From Brasenia schreberi (taxonomy: Eukaryota > Streptophyta > Magnoliopsida > Nymphaeales > Cabombaceae), in the NCBI GenBank assembly GCA_036023115.1, contig JAYKKT010000046.1, forward strand, positions 2,182,501-2,246,500: a stretch of 64,000 nucleotides of DNA, in the 5' to 3' direction. The position numbers and the translations under genes are program-made. Shown piece by piece: positions 1-12,534 of the stretch. Each line of letters opens with the position of its first letter. Position 1 is the first letter of the stretch. Below the pieces are notes generated by a model, which made no database searches, was not told the origin of the DNA, and worked only from the letters and a program-made list of their open reading frames with translations.

Positions 1-117
1 GTAGGCCAATCAATACCAAACCATAAAAAGATAACGTTTAAAACGCCCTCGTGCTGACACTCTATATATAGGTCAGCTATTCTCTCTCTATCTATATACA
101 TATAGGAGGAATCCGTC

Positions 118-287
118 CGAGGAAGGGCTCGTCTAATTAGCTAGTTGGTGAGACAATAACTTACCAATGATCAGTAGCTGGTCTGAGAGGATGATCAGCC
201 ACATTGGGACCGACACACGGCCCAGACTTCTACGGGAGGCAGCACTTTTGCCTGACGGAGCAATGCCTCATGGAGGTAGAAGGCCTA
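118..287 (+). pseudogene. rrn16 (fragment): plastid 16S rRNA fragment in nuclear DNA (NUPT)
   Basis: About 170 bases match the 16S rRNA 5' domain: a stretch reading TTAGCTAGTTGGTGAG, then GATGATCAGCCACA, CACGGCCCAGACT, CTACGGGAGGCAGCA and GCCTGACGGAGCAATGCC in the right order. Relative to an intact 16S there are substitutions and a deletion of roughly 20 bases between GGCAGCA and GCCTGACGG. The rest of the rRNA is absent on both sides. It is therefore a decayed insertion of plastid (less likely bacterial) rDNA and not a working gene. The recognition is from memory of the conserved 16S sequence. Confidence 0.85.
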
Positions 288-2159
288 TAACAGAAAATTA
301 GCATCAGGAAACCTGAGTTTCCGGATTGGTACGAATGAGATGAAAGTCGAGAAAGTCCCATTATATACATACATACATACATGTATATATATATTCATAC
401 ATATATACATGTATAACCAATGAACTTGTGACCAATATTTCTAGTATCTATAACAAAGAAAATCATCAAAAGTAACTCGAAGTTTATAGTAAATAATTAG
501 AAACCAACCCTTGGACATCACAACCAATGAACTCGCATTGGTTGCACCAGCTATGACACTTTATAATAGTTCTTCTCCCATTATTCCATTATCTATTCAT
601 GTTGAAGTCACAAATGCAATATTGATAAGTTGTTAAAATAAGGAGAAAATTTGTTGTAAACACTCAAAATTTTATTTAAGAAAAATATGTTTTAGTTAAT
701 AAAACTAGTTTAAATTTTAAAATTTAAAAACAGATTAGATGATTTTATATATCTTGGATCATAGGGATGAGGTATGCTTTACAATGAATCAAATTAAATA
801 TCAAGTTGTTGATCCAAGAATATATCAAAAAGAAAATAAAAAGAAAGAAAAAGCTACAACATCCACTTACTTTATCCGAAAGAGTATGATTGAAGAGAAT
901 TCCATCAATACAAAAATATCTAAAATATTTTCAACTATTATGCATACACAAGAGTTGGAAATCATGAGGATCGAAAGTATGATCCAACAGCAGAAGGCAG
1001 CCTTCAATACTTTCCAAATTGATGAAACTATTACTGGAAAAGAATGCTCATCAAGGACTATATAGAAATCAAAATGACAAGATTTTTGGTAAAGAAAGAA
1101 AACTAGAAATGGGCATTCACGGCTTGAGAGAGTAAGACCCATTAACTAAGAAAAACCATTTTATGCAGCCAAGGAAATTCAATATTAATAGAAAGATTTT
1201 AGTGGACTGCAAGAAAATAAATTCTAACTTACCACATTCAGATTTTCATGTAAAATTCAGGATTCTTCTTATGAGAAAATTTATACATATTTATCATTAT
1301 ATTTTCTTTATCATGTAGTTAAGAAATTTGTATTTCCTTATCATGTAGTCAAGGGACCCCCTATATAGACAAGGGTCCCACACCATCCAAGGCATCTATT
1401 CAATTCATGAAATCAGAATTCAATCTCCCTCTCTCTCTCTCTCTCATCAACAAGGGTTCGCCAACCACTTGCTAGCCAACCTCATGAGTTTCATCTTTTA
1501 GTCTATTAATTTTTAGTTTTTTATTAAACCTTCTTAGTTTCCCTAGGATTCCCTTTCATCTATATTCAAACCTTAATCATTTAACATAAGCATCATATAC
1601 CTACACCATCATAAGTTTTAGTCGATCTTTTTTTATTAATGGTTTTCTCTTTTTTCTATACTAGATATCCATTAATTTGGTTAAAGTTCACATACATATT
1701 TAGACACATTAAAAGCCTTTAATACATTATGTCTTACATCAATTAGGTTCTAAGTACCCATTAAATCCCTTAGTCTTTGCTTCAACCCCTTTTAAATTAT
1801 CTTGCATCTTCATTCTTTAGTTTTTTTCTTTGATGAATAGTTTAATTCTTTGTTAGGTTTGGATTATTTTACACATTAGATTTAATTCATGCATCAAGAT
1901 CTCATTCTTGTGCCCCTTTACATAAAATTTGTGGACACTGCAAATCAAGATTTCCTGCACATTAGGATCTTTTGCAAATCAAGATCTCCTGCAAATTGGG
2001 ATTTTCTACAAATTGAGATTTTTTCATCTTAAGATTTATGTATTTTAACACTTTTTTATAATTAGTTGCATATTTCATTTATTGCATAATTGTTAATTAG
2101 GACATCATTTTCTTAGGGTTGATTTTGGTTATATCCATTTTAGATTCATATGCATTTAA
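288..2159. other. intergenic, AT-rich, no supported gene
   Basis: Contains a short TACA/TATA repeat near 362-415 and a CT microsatellite near 1424-1445. An open frame of 108 codons at 739-1065 (+) is lysine-rich and matches nothing I recognise; base composition is the same as the flanks, so I do not call it a gene. A TATATA followed by a CT-rich leader at 1360-1450 could be an old retroelement promoter, but this is not supported further. Confidence 0.5.
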
Positions 2160-2347
2160 AGGCTCATAACTCCGCCCATGTAAGGGATCACCCTTGCATG
2201 GTCGGTCCCAAGCCCGGATAAAGGATGAGGGTTGTGTTAGGCTTCTGATAGCCTGTATAAAACTTTGTCGGGATTCTACAAAAAAATAAAGAATCTATGT
2301 AGTCAACCCTATCTAGTATGAGAAAAGGCTTAGTTATAGTTATAGTA
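2160..2347 (+). repeat. RTE LINE / Au-SINE-like 3' tail
   Basis: Starts with CCGCCCATGTAAGGGATC, runs through GGTCCCAAGCCCGGATAAAG, and ends in a block resembling CAACCCTATCTAGTATGAG then AAAAGGCTTAGTTATAG. The last part matches the 3' terminus shared by several other copies in this window (for example 23311-23372), where it follows the stop codon of an RTE-type reverse transcriptase. I infer a 5'-truncated LINE or a SINE using the same tail. Confidence 0.65.
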
Positions 2348-3214
2348 GCATTTAAAGACATGTCCATTTTAGATTCATATCCATTATAGATATATACTCA
2401 CTTAGAGATTCATATTCATTTATCTCAAGTCTCATTTAAAGATCCAAACCCAACTAGGATCCAAAACCAATAGAAATAGGAACCTTCTTTTGTGCTCACA
2501 TTTCAATTCAAGTGTGTAGATATTTTTCCTTTTATTAGCTGAGAATTTTGTAGCAAAAGAATGGACTCTTATCCATCGAGAGAAGAAGACGATTGTGGAA
2601 AAAACTTGATTTGAGCCCACAACACATAAAAGGAAAGTGAATAAGAGGTGAGCCATTTTTTACTTAGTTTTTTACTTTCTTTTATAAAATTAAGAAGATT
2701 GGATATAAGTTGAGGGTTTCACCAAACCTAATATTTGTACATAATTCTCTTTTGGCATGCCCGGTGAGACTCGCAAGTCTATACAAAATTGTTGGTTAGC
2801 TTTATAATTTTTATTTTATTGCTTGTTTTAATTGTGAGCATCTTTGTTTTCCACACTCCACACAAAGTGCACCTAGAATAAGAATACACATGTTGTACAC
2901 ACTCACGTAGCTACACATTAGTGCACACACTCACAATTGTGTATATTTGAGTTTATATTATATATCACATATACACACTTGAGCACTTAGCCTTTCTAAA
3001 CTTGCTAGATAAAAAAAAAGTCATTATATCTTTACACCCGGTCTAAAGCCAAGATTTTGTTTGTCTTATAATGCTCTCGAATCCAAAAAGTTGTTAGATC
3101 ATGATCACTTAGTAATTAATACTTTTAGTAGAATAGGATGACACCATTAAATCATGATATCTTTAATTGTTATTTATATTCTCTTTCGTTATGTTTGACC
3201 TCTCGTAACTATAA

Positions 3215-4570
3215 CTTGTAGTTCTAATGTTATTTTGTTTTATATTTAATTTAAATGCTCAATTTTTGAATGATGATTGGAAGTTAAGTAGTAAAATACT
3301 CAATTTTTCTCACATGGATTCACATATAGGTTTTGATTTGGCTACTGTTATATATGATTGTTTGAAAGAATGGGGTATAGAAAAAAAAATTGTTTATTAT
3401 CTTAGATAATGCTTTTGCTAATGATGTATTGGTGATAATGTTAAAAGGTCAACCTTCTTTATATAATTCTTTGTTATGTAATAACGATTTTTTTTTATGT
3501 TTGTTGTTGTTCCCACATTTTAAATCTCATTGTTCAAGATGGCTTGAAATCTCATTTTAAATCTCATTGTAGAACACGCAGGTATTAATGCGGGAGTTGG
3601 GCTACGTTTAGATGTAAGTCCTAGATGAAACTCAACATATATGATGCTAGATAGTGCATAACCATATGAAAAGCTTTTAATAATCTCTCATTGGTTGATA
3701 TGAATTATAAATGTTGTCCAACATTTGATGATTGACAAAGAGCATAGAAAATTTATGATTTTCTAGAACTATATGATGAGACTACTAATTTGATATTAGG
3801 TTCTTCTTATCCACTTCTAATCTATACTTTTTGCAAGTTTAGAAAATTGAGTTTATATTAAATGATCATTTCAATTGTGAAGATGATGTTATCGAAGGGA
3901 TGATTGTTGACATGAAAGGAAAGTTTAATAAATGTTGGAGTGAATATAATACAATCCTTGCATTTGGGGTTGTTCTTGACCCACGTATGAAGCTTCAATT
4001 TTTAGTGTTTTGCTACACAAAGCTTGACCCTAATTGTGCACAATACAAGGTTGCCTCCATGATGAGTAATATGTATAAGCTTTTTAAACATTACAAAAGT
4101 AACTTGACAACAATTTCTCAATCTTAATAAACTTTAGGAAAAGAAGAGGAAGAAGCAAATCCAAATGATCAAAACTTTTTAATAAAAGTTAGAATTGTTT
4201 ATTTTCTTAAAATGTTAAATTTACTATTTTATTATTTATTTGTATGCTTATGCAAGAATTTAAAATGTTCAGATGTGAAAGTAGTGTAAGTGAAGACAAG
4301 TCATATTTATACTTGAGAGAGAAAGCTTGAATATGATTTTTATTCTGACTTAGATGCTACTAAAAGGATCTTTTTAAGTGGTTTTCATATCTTTCTTTAA
4401 TGACACATGATGTATTCAGTATTCCGATTAATACAGTTGCATTAGAATCATCATTTAGTATCGGTGGTCATTTTCTCACTAAGTACATAAGTCATATCCT
4501 TCCTAAATGTTTAAGCTTTAACACACAAGAAATCGGTTGCATGACTTTTACCCGGTTCACATAGGTATTA
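3215..4570 (+). pseudogene. hAT-family transposase remnant
   Basis: Broken pieces of a RICESLEEPER/DAYSLEEPER-type hAT transposase appear in order on the plus strand. At 3227-3409 the frame reads a motif like DDWKLSSKILNF and DCLKEWGIEKK, typical of the catalytic core. At 3900-4127 a piece reads MKGKFNKCWSEYN and VVLDPRMKLQFL, matching the conserved VLDPRxKL block. At 4441-4560 a fragment resembling ALESSFSIGGHFLTKY corresponds to the C-terminal dimerisation domain. The frames change repeatedly and stops intervene, so the transposase is dead. Terminal inverted repeats were not identified. Confidence 0.8.
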
Positions 4571-4865
4571 TATGTCATAACTTAATTGATCATTTCTAAA
4601 TATTATTTTTATTTTGCTAAGTATATTGTTGTTAATTCAATTACTATAATTACTTCAAAATCATCATTTAGTATTAGTGGTTGTGTTCTCACTAAGTACA
4701 TAAGTCATATCCTTCCCAATCATGTTCAAGCTTTAACTCACATAAGAAATTAGTTGCATAAGTTTGACCCGGTTCACATAGGTATTATATATCATAACTT
4801 AATTGAACATTTCTAAATATTATTTTAGTTTTCTAAGTGTATTGTTGTTAAGTCAATTACTTATT
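4441..4865 (+). repeat. tandem duplication of hAT 3' end
   Basis: Two direct copies of about 205-210 bp, 4441-4645 and 4655-4865. Both contain CATCATTTAGTAT, CTCACTAAGTACATAAGTCA, GACCCGGTTCACATAGG (ACCCGGTTCACATAGG in copy 1) and end in ATTGTTGTTAA-TCAATTACT. The copied segment is the C-terminal dimerisation end of the hAT remnant plus its 3' flank. Confidence 0.85.
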
Positions 4866-7800
4866 AGTTGATCTAATTTTAAGATGAATACAAAACAATA
4901 GAGATTCAATTAAAGTCAATGATTTGTAGAAGGGTTTATGCACAAGATTCAAATGTAATTCTTTTGAATTCTAGCCCTTTTTTATAACGACTAGATTGAC
5001 ACACTTTGAGAGTTATTATCTCTATTAACTAAGCTGATAATTTTGTTCTATATTGACTAAACATAAAGTACTCCTATATGGTGGGTTGTGGATATCTATT
5101 TTGTAAGAGAGCTTTTATATTCATTTCCCATGTTAAATTGAGCCCTTATTGGAACTTTAGTACAATAAACTTTGTACTATTAATTAATATAACTTTGTGG
5201 GTTGTGGTTTTTCATCCTCATGTGAAAAAAAAAACTGAACGACCACAAGGAGTTTGTTTGTATTTGTCTTTGATCTGCTAGGTATCTATCTTTGTATTTC
5301 CTCTTATATGCTATAATAAAACTTTGTACTCGAAGCCTCTTGATCTGAGATTTTTCTCTCAAGAATATCTGTCTTTGTATTTCCTCCGGTGGGCATGGAT
5401 GATGATGGACTTAATATTTTTTTATTGATTTTCAGCCAAATAAATAAATATGTTATGTGTGATTGTATTATTATGCAAAGGTGCTGATTCCGTATCCAAG
5501 ACTAAGAAGTCAAGGAGTCGAGATGGTCCCATCTCGACGTCTCGTATTCTGTAGACCGCTACATCCTATGCTTGGTCACTATTATGTGGGCCGGGCCGGG
5601 CCGGGCCACATTTCCCCAGCCCACAAGGGACAAGGCCGGGCCTGCTCATATGGACATCTCTACTTCCATGAAGCTAAACCCTCTTAGGGCAAGTAGCTAG
5701 CTAGCTATAGCCTCTCCCATTTTTCCCCTAGGGTTTTTGTTAAACATTATGAGAACGACTTTCAGAAAATGGCGCTGCTTACTTCTGCAGTTGCAGTTGG
5801 CATCTTGCATGACATCCTAACCCTCAATTTCGTTCATCTGAACCGTTGGGACTTGCCGAAATCTCAGCCACCCAATTGCATGGGGTTGGACGGCTAAGAT
5901 GTGATGTAGCACTTGTACCTTTGAGAAAATGCAACCCTTTTCCAGATTAGTCCCAAAGGAGAGTTCTCTCTTCTCAGCTAGCCGAATTTGAAGCTGTCTC
6001 TAGTTGACCAAGTGCCAAAGAAGAACCTTGGAAACTCCAGGACAATCTTCATCATCGACGTGGGACTTCAAGGTGGGCCACTGGTGACGGAAGTCATGAA
6101 GAGATAAGATCGTAGTTCTTCTGTTTTCTGTAAAATTTTCTTTGTTATAATTGTTGTTGTTACGTCACTTGGTAGTATTCTGTAATTACTTACCAGATAA
6201 ATGGAAGAACCCACTATTTTCAATTTAAATAAAATTGGAAACTTATAGGCTACTTTGTCAAATTAAGACTTCAAATCCTTTGGTTGGAAAACATGTTTAA
6301 TATATATATTTGATTGAATCTTTCTCCTTACTCACTTGGTCGTTATTTTTTCGAGTTATGAGTGTAATAATATTTTTGAGGATCATAAATTTAATAATAA
6401 TATTTTTTATAACTTTTTAAAATCTTTTAAAAACTTTTAAATCATACTCATGACATGCACTATAATGAAGTTCAAATGAATATTTAGCTACCGTTTGCAT
6501 TCATCAAACTAATTTTCAAAGAAGTACCAAACTTAGGTGTGCGTTTAACATGCGCAGTTTTTCTTCGAAAAGGACTAATAACGTATTATTTGTTTTTGTG
6601 TGTTCTGTCATCATCTACGCGTCAAACGATAGAGTCCTTTTCCAACTCAAAACCTCCAATATACACATTCAGACGCTTGAAGCAAAGGTATCAACTGAGG
6701 CCTCTTTGTCCGATTCAGGAGGAGGAAGAGGCACTGCATCCTCTTTGAGATAAGTCCTCTGATGAAGTAGAAGGAATCTTGGAGCAGCAACTGTCTGAAT
6801 TCGTCAATCATGAAGTTCCTTTCTTGATATTCTTCAACGTGATAGGTTTGGAATAACCAAATACGAATGATGCTAATAATAAGATGCCATTCTTAAACAA
6901 AGCCCCACCCTTCATGAAGAAAGCACTCGTTGCACTACTGTTTTGAATCATAAGAAGATTTCAAGCTAAGATGCACGGTAATGGCTGCCACAACCATTTC
7001 TTGTTTCGAAATGACATGGAGATGTGAAAACCGTGTGACACGGGTATGAAATGGTGAACTCTATATTTTTGTTTAAGTTCAACTATAATATTTAAAAGAT
7101 AAAACTTTAGATAACTATCCTAATGTTTGCGTGTTTATCAATTTAGACCTGATGGTTTCAAATATGTTTTGTGATATCTTGTTGTGGTTTATACCGTCTA
7201 CCAAACTAATCCAAACTCGTTAATGTCATCACTTGAAGATGGCATACAATATGGTTTCACATAACCAAGGTAATGTAGTTCTTAACTTAATAGTCAAATC
7301 ATTGTTGAATATTAAATTAAATTTTAGTATAAATATGACAATTTAAATTTTCATACAACAATTAGTAACATTAAGAATATTTTAATATTTATATTATTTA
7401 ATATTTAATTATACTATTAAATATAAGGTGATGTACCAGTTGATGTGGTGGGTGATGCCAACATGGTTGAGATACGTTATGTCAGATTAAGAGTAATGTT
7501 TTTAGATATTTGTGATTAATTTGATTAACAAAGAATAGTTGAGAAAACTTTTTAAACTAAAAGAACCAAATTGGTTACTCACAAACCACAACACAATTAT
7601 ATTAAGTTCTTTCTATTAAAAGAAATACCAAATATCACATGTTTTTAATTTTTTAGGTACAACTTGGTTGGTTGGAGCTTTTCTTTTTATAGGAGAGGTC
7701 TTCAGTTTAAAATCTTCATGACCAGCTTTTAATTTTTTTACTATTTTTTGCAATTTTCACATACGCATACAAAAAGATATTGCCCCCCAACACACACCAA

Positions 7801-8010
7801 ATATCACATGTGTGTGCTTTATTTATTTATTTGTCGTTTTTCCATTTCTTAGTTTTGACCGTGCAACATAGATTTCAAGAAATCAACCCTTGATAGGAGA
7901 TAATAACTGGAAAGGGCTTCCTATACGACATTTGCTGAAGAGCAAAAGGAGGAACTGTGCAACAACAACTAAGTAGCCATAATTATTTGCTTATTTTTCC
8001 TTTTGTAGAA
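4866..8010. other. intergenic, no supported gene
   Basis: Mostly AT-rich. A GGGCC-rich patch lies at 5588-5610. A 42-codon open frame begins at ATG 5769 and stops at 5897, beneath a CCCTAGGGTTTTT leader; it looks like a first exon but has no continuation that I can recognise. A dispersed AT-rich element occurs at about 7110-7450 (see the findings). Confidence 0.5.
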
Positions 8011-8095
8011 TTGGGAGGCCGAAGCCATATGGAGGCCCAGGTATCGAACTTATGACCTTCAACTTGTGACTGGAAACATCCCCAGCCTCAACCTT
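8011..8095 (-). repeat. tRNA-derived SINE, family A
   Basis: Read on the minus strand, it contains CACAAGTTGAAGGTCATAAG, then TTCGATACC (a pol III B-box-like core), and ends with ATATGGCTTCGGCCTCCCAA. The same order of motifs occurs in several other places in this window. Confidence 0.65.
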
Positions 8096-8684
8096 TTAAA
8101 GTGATTTAATTATTTATTAGACAATGGATTGTAATGAGGATTATAAAATAGTAAATAAGTTCATGATGAAGCGGCTGATGTATGGAGAGTAACAGTGTTT
8201 TTAGTTCATCTTTGCGTCAAAATATATTAATATGTCATAGACATACTGTTGTGCCTGCTGCTCTTCCTGAATATTCCACATAAAGCGAAGAAAAGCGCAG
8301 TCTCACGCTGACAAATTACATTGGCAGCTAAGAAGGAAGAGAGACGTAATCGATAAAACCATCTACTCCGGCACCATACTTTCTCGACAATAGTTCAGAT
8401 AATACTTCAGATCACAGAAGCAATGTGCTCCGAAATCACCACCTTTCATTTTATAAGATGCAGTGCCTCAAGGTGGGCCTCACTTGTTGAATAAAGGCTG
8501 TTAAGAATGCTCTCTTTCTTTTTCTCTCTCTCTCTCTCTCTCCCTCATCAATAAGCAACGTGGTTGAGCTGACGTGGGGAATGCTTTTTCTTTGCATCAG
8601 AAACGTGGGTGTCACTGCCATATGACGGAATTGTCCTGTATATGCAAAGCCAAGTTCTCAAAGCACGAAACAAATATGTGTATT

Positions 8685-8694
8685 CTATAAATAT
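8685..8694 (+). promoter_or_regulatory. TATA box of the LURP-one-related gene
   Basis: CTATAAATAT lies 54 bases before the chosen ATG at 8748. A TSS about 30 bases downstream would fall near 8715-8725, giving a leader of only 25-35 bases and possibly excluding the out-of-frame ATG at 8714. Confidence 0.6.
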
Positions 8695-8747
8695 CGAATA
8701 AAGAACCACGTCTATGGAGCATCACAACCGTATCCGCCTTCGAAGAC

Positions 8748-10434
8748 ATGAAAGATGCAACTTCCGCACGCGCCACCTTTCTCTCCGACGGTCACCGGCA
8801 ACGGCAACGGCAAGGCTGCGTCGACGATATAGTCGTGAGAGGAAACAATGTCCTCTTCCCTCAGTTCTGCTCAGCCTCGCCGTCTTCCTTGACCGTGTGG
8901 CGAAGATCTCTAATCTTCAATTGCAAGGGCTACACCGTCTATGACTCTGCCGGAAGTGTCGTCTTCCGTGTGGACAACTATGCTGCCGATCGCCCCAGAG
9001 ACACCCTTCTCATGGACTTCTCCGGCAATGTTTTGCTCACCATTCGACACAGCAGGGTAGGCTAAATACGTTAGTATATGCATTATTCGATCATTCAGCT
9101 ACTTTTGATGGTTCATGGTGCTGTAGATGTCATTGACATATTCTATTATATATAGTGCCTGATTCATCTTAGAAGCTATTTTCCGTCCTTGTGAGTTTAA
9201 TAATTTAAGTTGGTGAAATCATGCATAGTATATATTGCATACGCATTCGATCTTGATGCTTCAAAAGTCAAGCTCAGGCATGGTAGGTTACCTTGATCAG
9301 GAAATGGTCGACGGACCCGTCATTTAAGAAACAGTATCGATCATTAACAAGGTTTAGTGATGCACCACCGCTTCGGCTGAAACTGGCCGTCTGAGAACAC
9401 TCGTATGAAGTAATTAAAATATCGAGCTTGATGCAATTTATGCTCGGTATCATCGTGGGATCCTGCATCGGTAGCTGCAGTGCATCAGTCCATAAGAACT
9501 TACTCCCGAGTATCATGGTTAAGGGACGCGAGTTCCGTCTCATGTATGGAGTATGTTGATACATTGGGTAATAAGAATCTCAGTACTATTCATTAGTTTG
9601 TAGTTTATATCAGTCATTCAGAAACAGATGAATGACTGGAGTCATGCATTGCAGCATTTGATTCTAAGAAAAATATGAAGTGGGTAAACTTTTCTTCAAT
9701 CGGGTGGGCAGATTGGAATTCATAAAATTAGTAACGTCATCGCCATACCCATCTTTAGCAGATGGTTTGTATGAAAACACAAGAGTGGTTCAACATAACT
9801 TGAGGCTTGAAGCGAAAATTGGGTACTATATAATTGTACCGATCGGGAACATGTTCGTCTTTGATCACCATAAGACTACTGTTTGCAAAAGACCATTCAT
9901 GAAATTTTTTTCTTATTCATACTTGCCATTCTTTTGCAGGTAAGGATATTGTTCTCACTTGTTAATTTGTTCTCTTGATCTGACAGAAATTGGGCATTTT
10001 GGAAAAATGGGAAGCTTTTAGAGGAGATGTATTTGGAAGGGTGGGAAAAGCCAAGGCACTGTTTACAGCTATAAGAGGACTTGTTGGCAACTCCAGATAC
10101 AATATCACAGTGAGTGGTACCCGGATGGAATACCTTATCGCTCATACTCCTGGACAAGCATGTTTTAAGATTTACAATCCAAAATCTCCGATTCACCCGG
10201 TAGCAGAGGTACCAAAGTTAGCAGTCTCTCTCTCTCTCACACACACAAACACAAACACATATATGTTGCATACAGTTCAATTTTTTTTATGGTTATGCAT
10301 GAGAGGTTAACCAAAAGTGCGCGAACATGCCAAAAGTGGCTTTGGGAAAGGACGTTCTCAGCCTGAGCGTGCAACCAGGTGTCGATCAAGCAATTGTCAT
10401 GGGGCTGTTGATAATCAATCATGCAATGAGATGA
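8748..10434 (+). CDS. LURP-one-related (LOR) protein, tubby-C-like fold
   Basis: Three exons join in frame: 8748-9056, 9987-10208 and 10306-10434, encoding 219 residues, a usual size for the family. Exon 1 carries SLTVWRRSLIFNCKGYTVYD and VFRVDNYAADRPRDTLLMD; exon 2 begins KLGILEKWEAFRGD; exon 3 reads KVALGKDVLSLSVQPGVDQ and ends at TGA. These blocks are the hallmark of plant LOR (DUF567) proteins, which fold like the tubby C-terminal domain. Arabidopsis LURP1 acts in defence against oomycetes, but most members have no known function. Introns are 9057-9986 and 10209-10305, both GT-AG and phase 0. An out-of-frame ATG lies upstream at 8714. No broken residues are seen, so the gene looks functional. 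Which LOR subgroup it belongs to cannot be told by eye. Confidence 0.9.
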
Positions 10435-11076
10435 TCCAGTACCTATTGACTTGCCCACGAAAAACTCATCTCTTTGTAGAGGGTGTACAGCAGCGAGCCA
10501 CTCATCCATATGGTTGCGAGTCAGTTAGTACTCCATTTTTCATTGAATGTGCAAGGCTCCGGTAACTTCAAAGCAAGGAAAATACACACTGATTAGCCAT
10601 CAGTGAAGATGTTTACTTGTTATAAGAAAAGCAAGACAGGAGAGTCTACAAGTAATGGACTCTAATCCAACTGTTTCTGTCAAGTTTCTCATGTGTATGT
10701 GTCAGGATAATGGACTCATTTTCTGAAAAAGAAGATTACGAAATCCTTCGTTTACTTTCATATGCACCACACACGCACGCGGACCTTAAATGACAGGGAG
10801 TTACTTTTAAATAGTGATTGTAATTTGTAAGTACTCGAGTACAATACACTCTAGCAGGAAACTCCATGTACAATATATTTGTGCCTAAGATAATTAAGTA
10901 CATGGATATAATCTTTAATACCAAAACTTTCAAATTGGTTGCTTTCAGTCTTTTAGATAATTATGTCAAATTTTATAAAGGGTTTAAACTAATGCTCTTA
11001 GCTTTTGTGGCTTATAAACAAAAACTATGTCCCGAAGAAAAAGTTAATTTATAGATTTGCGTCTGTTTCAAATCCC

Positions 11077-11079
<3 letters not shown>
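10435..11079. other. 3' flank of the LOR gene, no gene seen
   Basis: Moderately AT-rich sequence after the LOR stop codon. No open frame or RNA structure stands out. Confidence 0.5.
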
Positions 11080-11140
<61 letters not shown>

Positions 11141-11141
11141 G

Positions 11142-11186
<45 letters not shown>
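11080..11186. repeat. (TA)n microsatellite
   Basis: Over 100 bases of nearly uninterrupted TA/AT dinucleotides with a few TG variants. The small open frames here are artefacts of the repeat. Confidence 0.95.
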
Positions 11187-11188
<2 letters not shown>

Positions 11189-11330
11189 TTGGTTTGGTTA
11201 TTGAAAATCATACATGATGCAAAAGTTACAGAACTGAGATTATCTGTTGTCCTCGTGACATACACTTCCTTTTCTTTCTAATTAATTTATAAAAGTGCAG
11301 AGGTGCAGACAGAACTGAGAGAGAGAGAGA

Positions 11331-11399
<69 letters not shown>

Positions 11400-11532
11400 C
11401 TTCTCTCACAGACATACTTTTAGGTTGGTTATTAAAAATCGCATGATGCAAAAGTTACAGAACTGAGATTATCTGTTGTCCTCGTGACATACACTTCCTT
11501 TTCTTTCTAATTAATTTATAAAAGTGCAGAGG

Positions 11533-11592
<60 letters not shown>

Positions 11593-11616
11593 CTTCTCTC
11601 ACAGACATACTTTTAG
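11189..11616 (+). repeat. tandem duplication carrying GA tracts
   Basis: Two direct copies, about 11189-11421 and 11422-11616. Each contains GATGCAAAAGTTACAGAACT, GAGATTATCTGTTGTCCTCG, then a long (GA)n tract (11316-11396 and 11535-11590), and closes with TTCTTCTCTCACAGACATAC. The copies differ mainly in GA-tract length. Confidence 0.9.
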
Positions 11617-12534
11617 ATATAGGAAGTTGCTAACCTCTAAGTTCTCAATTTTATGTCTTTCTTTTTTGTGACTCCCAAGGTCAATGATGTTTTATCATTG
11701 TTTGAGAAAATTAGCCAATTAAATGACATAAATCATGTTTGATGTCATTCTGAAATTAATTAAACAACACTAAAGTTTAGCATCACATTGTCCTTCAGCT
11801 GTCTTTGACATGCATGCCATATTTGTGGCTATAATTTTTTTAAAAAGAGCATAAAACTCGAATGAGAGAATTGTGAGGATTATATATATGAGTGTGTGTG
11901 TGGATAAATGCAGTGAGGAAGAACAAATTATCTTAATTAGATCATTATAAGGTGCTTTCTATGAAGCAAGGTTAGCTTCGTTCACTACAAGAGAACGTAA
12001 ATTGCTTCAAAAAATTATTCTTAAATAATCCATCTCTGATTATCTATATTTGGATCTGTGAGGAAACGCAAATTAATCCTCTCTAGAATTAGAAAAAGAT
12101 GTGCGCAAGAGTTCAAGGAAAGAATCTGCTAAAGAATATATAGCGACCATCATCACTCTGTAGATGGCAGCTAGCATTAATTCTGAAGCAAAGTCAGACA
12201 ACTACAGATTGATATAAAGTACTCGTAGTTAATAATCTGACGAAGGATTAGTGCCGAAGTGTCCCTTGCTGATCCGTATTTAAGTAATTAAAATATGGAA
12301 AAGAACTTTACAGTGATCATGGAAAACTTTCTTCACTCGAGCAGGCACAGAGGGGACCAAATGTAGCTTCTTCGTTTACTTGATAAAGGCAGTTTTGAAG
12401 TTTGATATCAAGGGATGACCTATGAGTACCAATTTCTTACTGTTCATTTCTCTTTCCACCATCGCTTGATCCAAAACAGCACCCACCCACCAAGCCTTGC
12501 AAAAATGCAAGTTTCGTATCAAATATATATGACT

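Noticed and set aside
739..1065. 108-codon open frame, with a TATA and CT-rich leader further on, perhaps from an old pararetrovirus or LTR element
   Set aside because: No domain motif (protease, RT, zinc knuckle) is visible, and no repeat boundaries were found.
5769..5897. 42-codon frame starting ATGGCGCTGC below a CCCTAGGG leader
   Set aside because: It looks like a plant first exon but no donor site plus downstream exon could be linked to it.
11005..11281. open frames rich in Tyr and Ile
   Set aside because: They are translations of the TA microsatellite. The same holds for those at 37997, 53628 and 61029.
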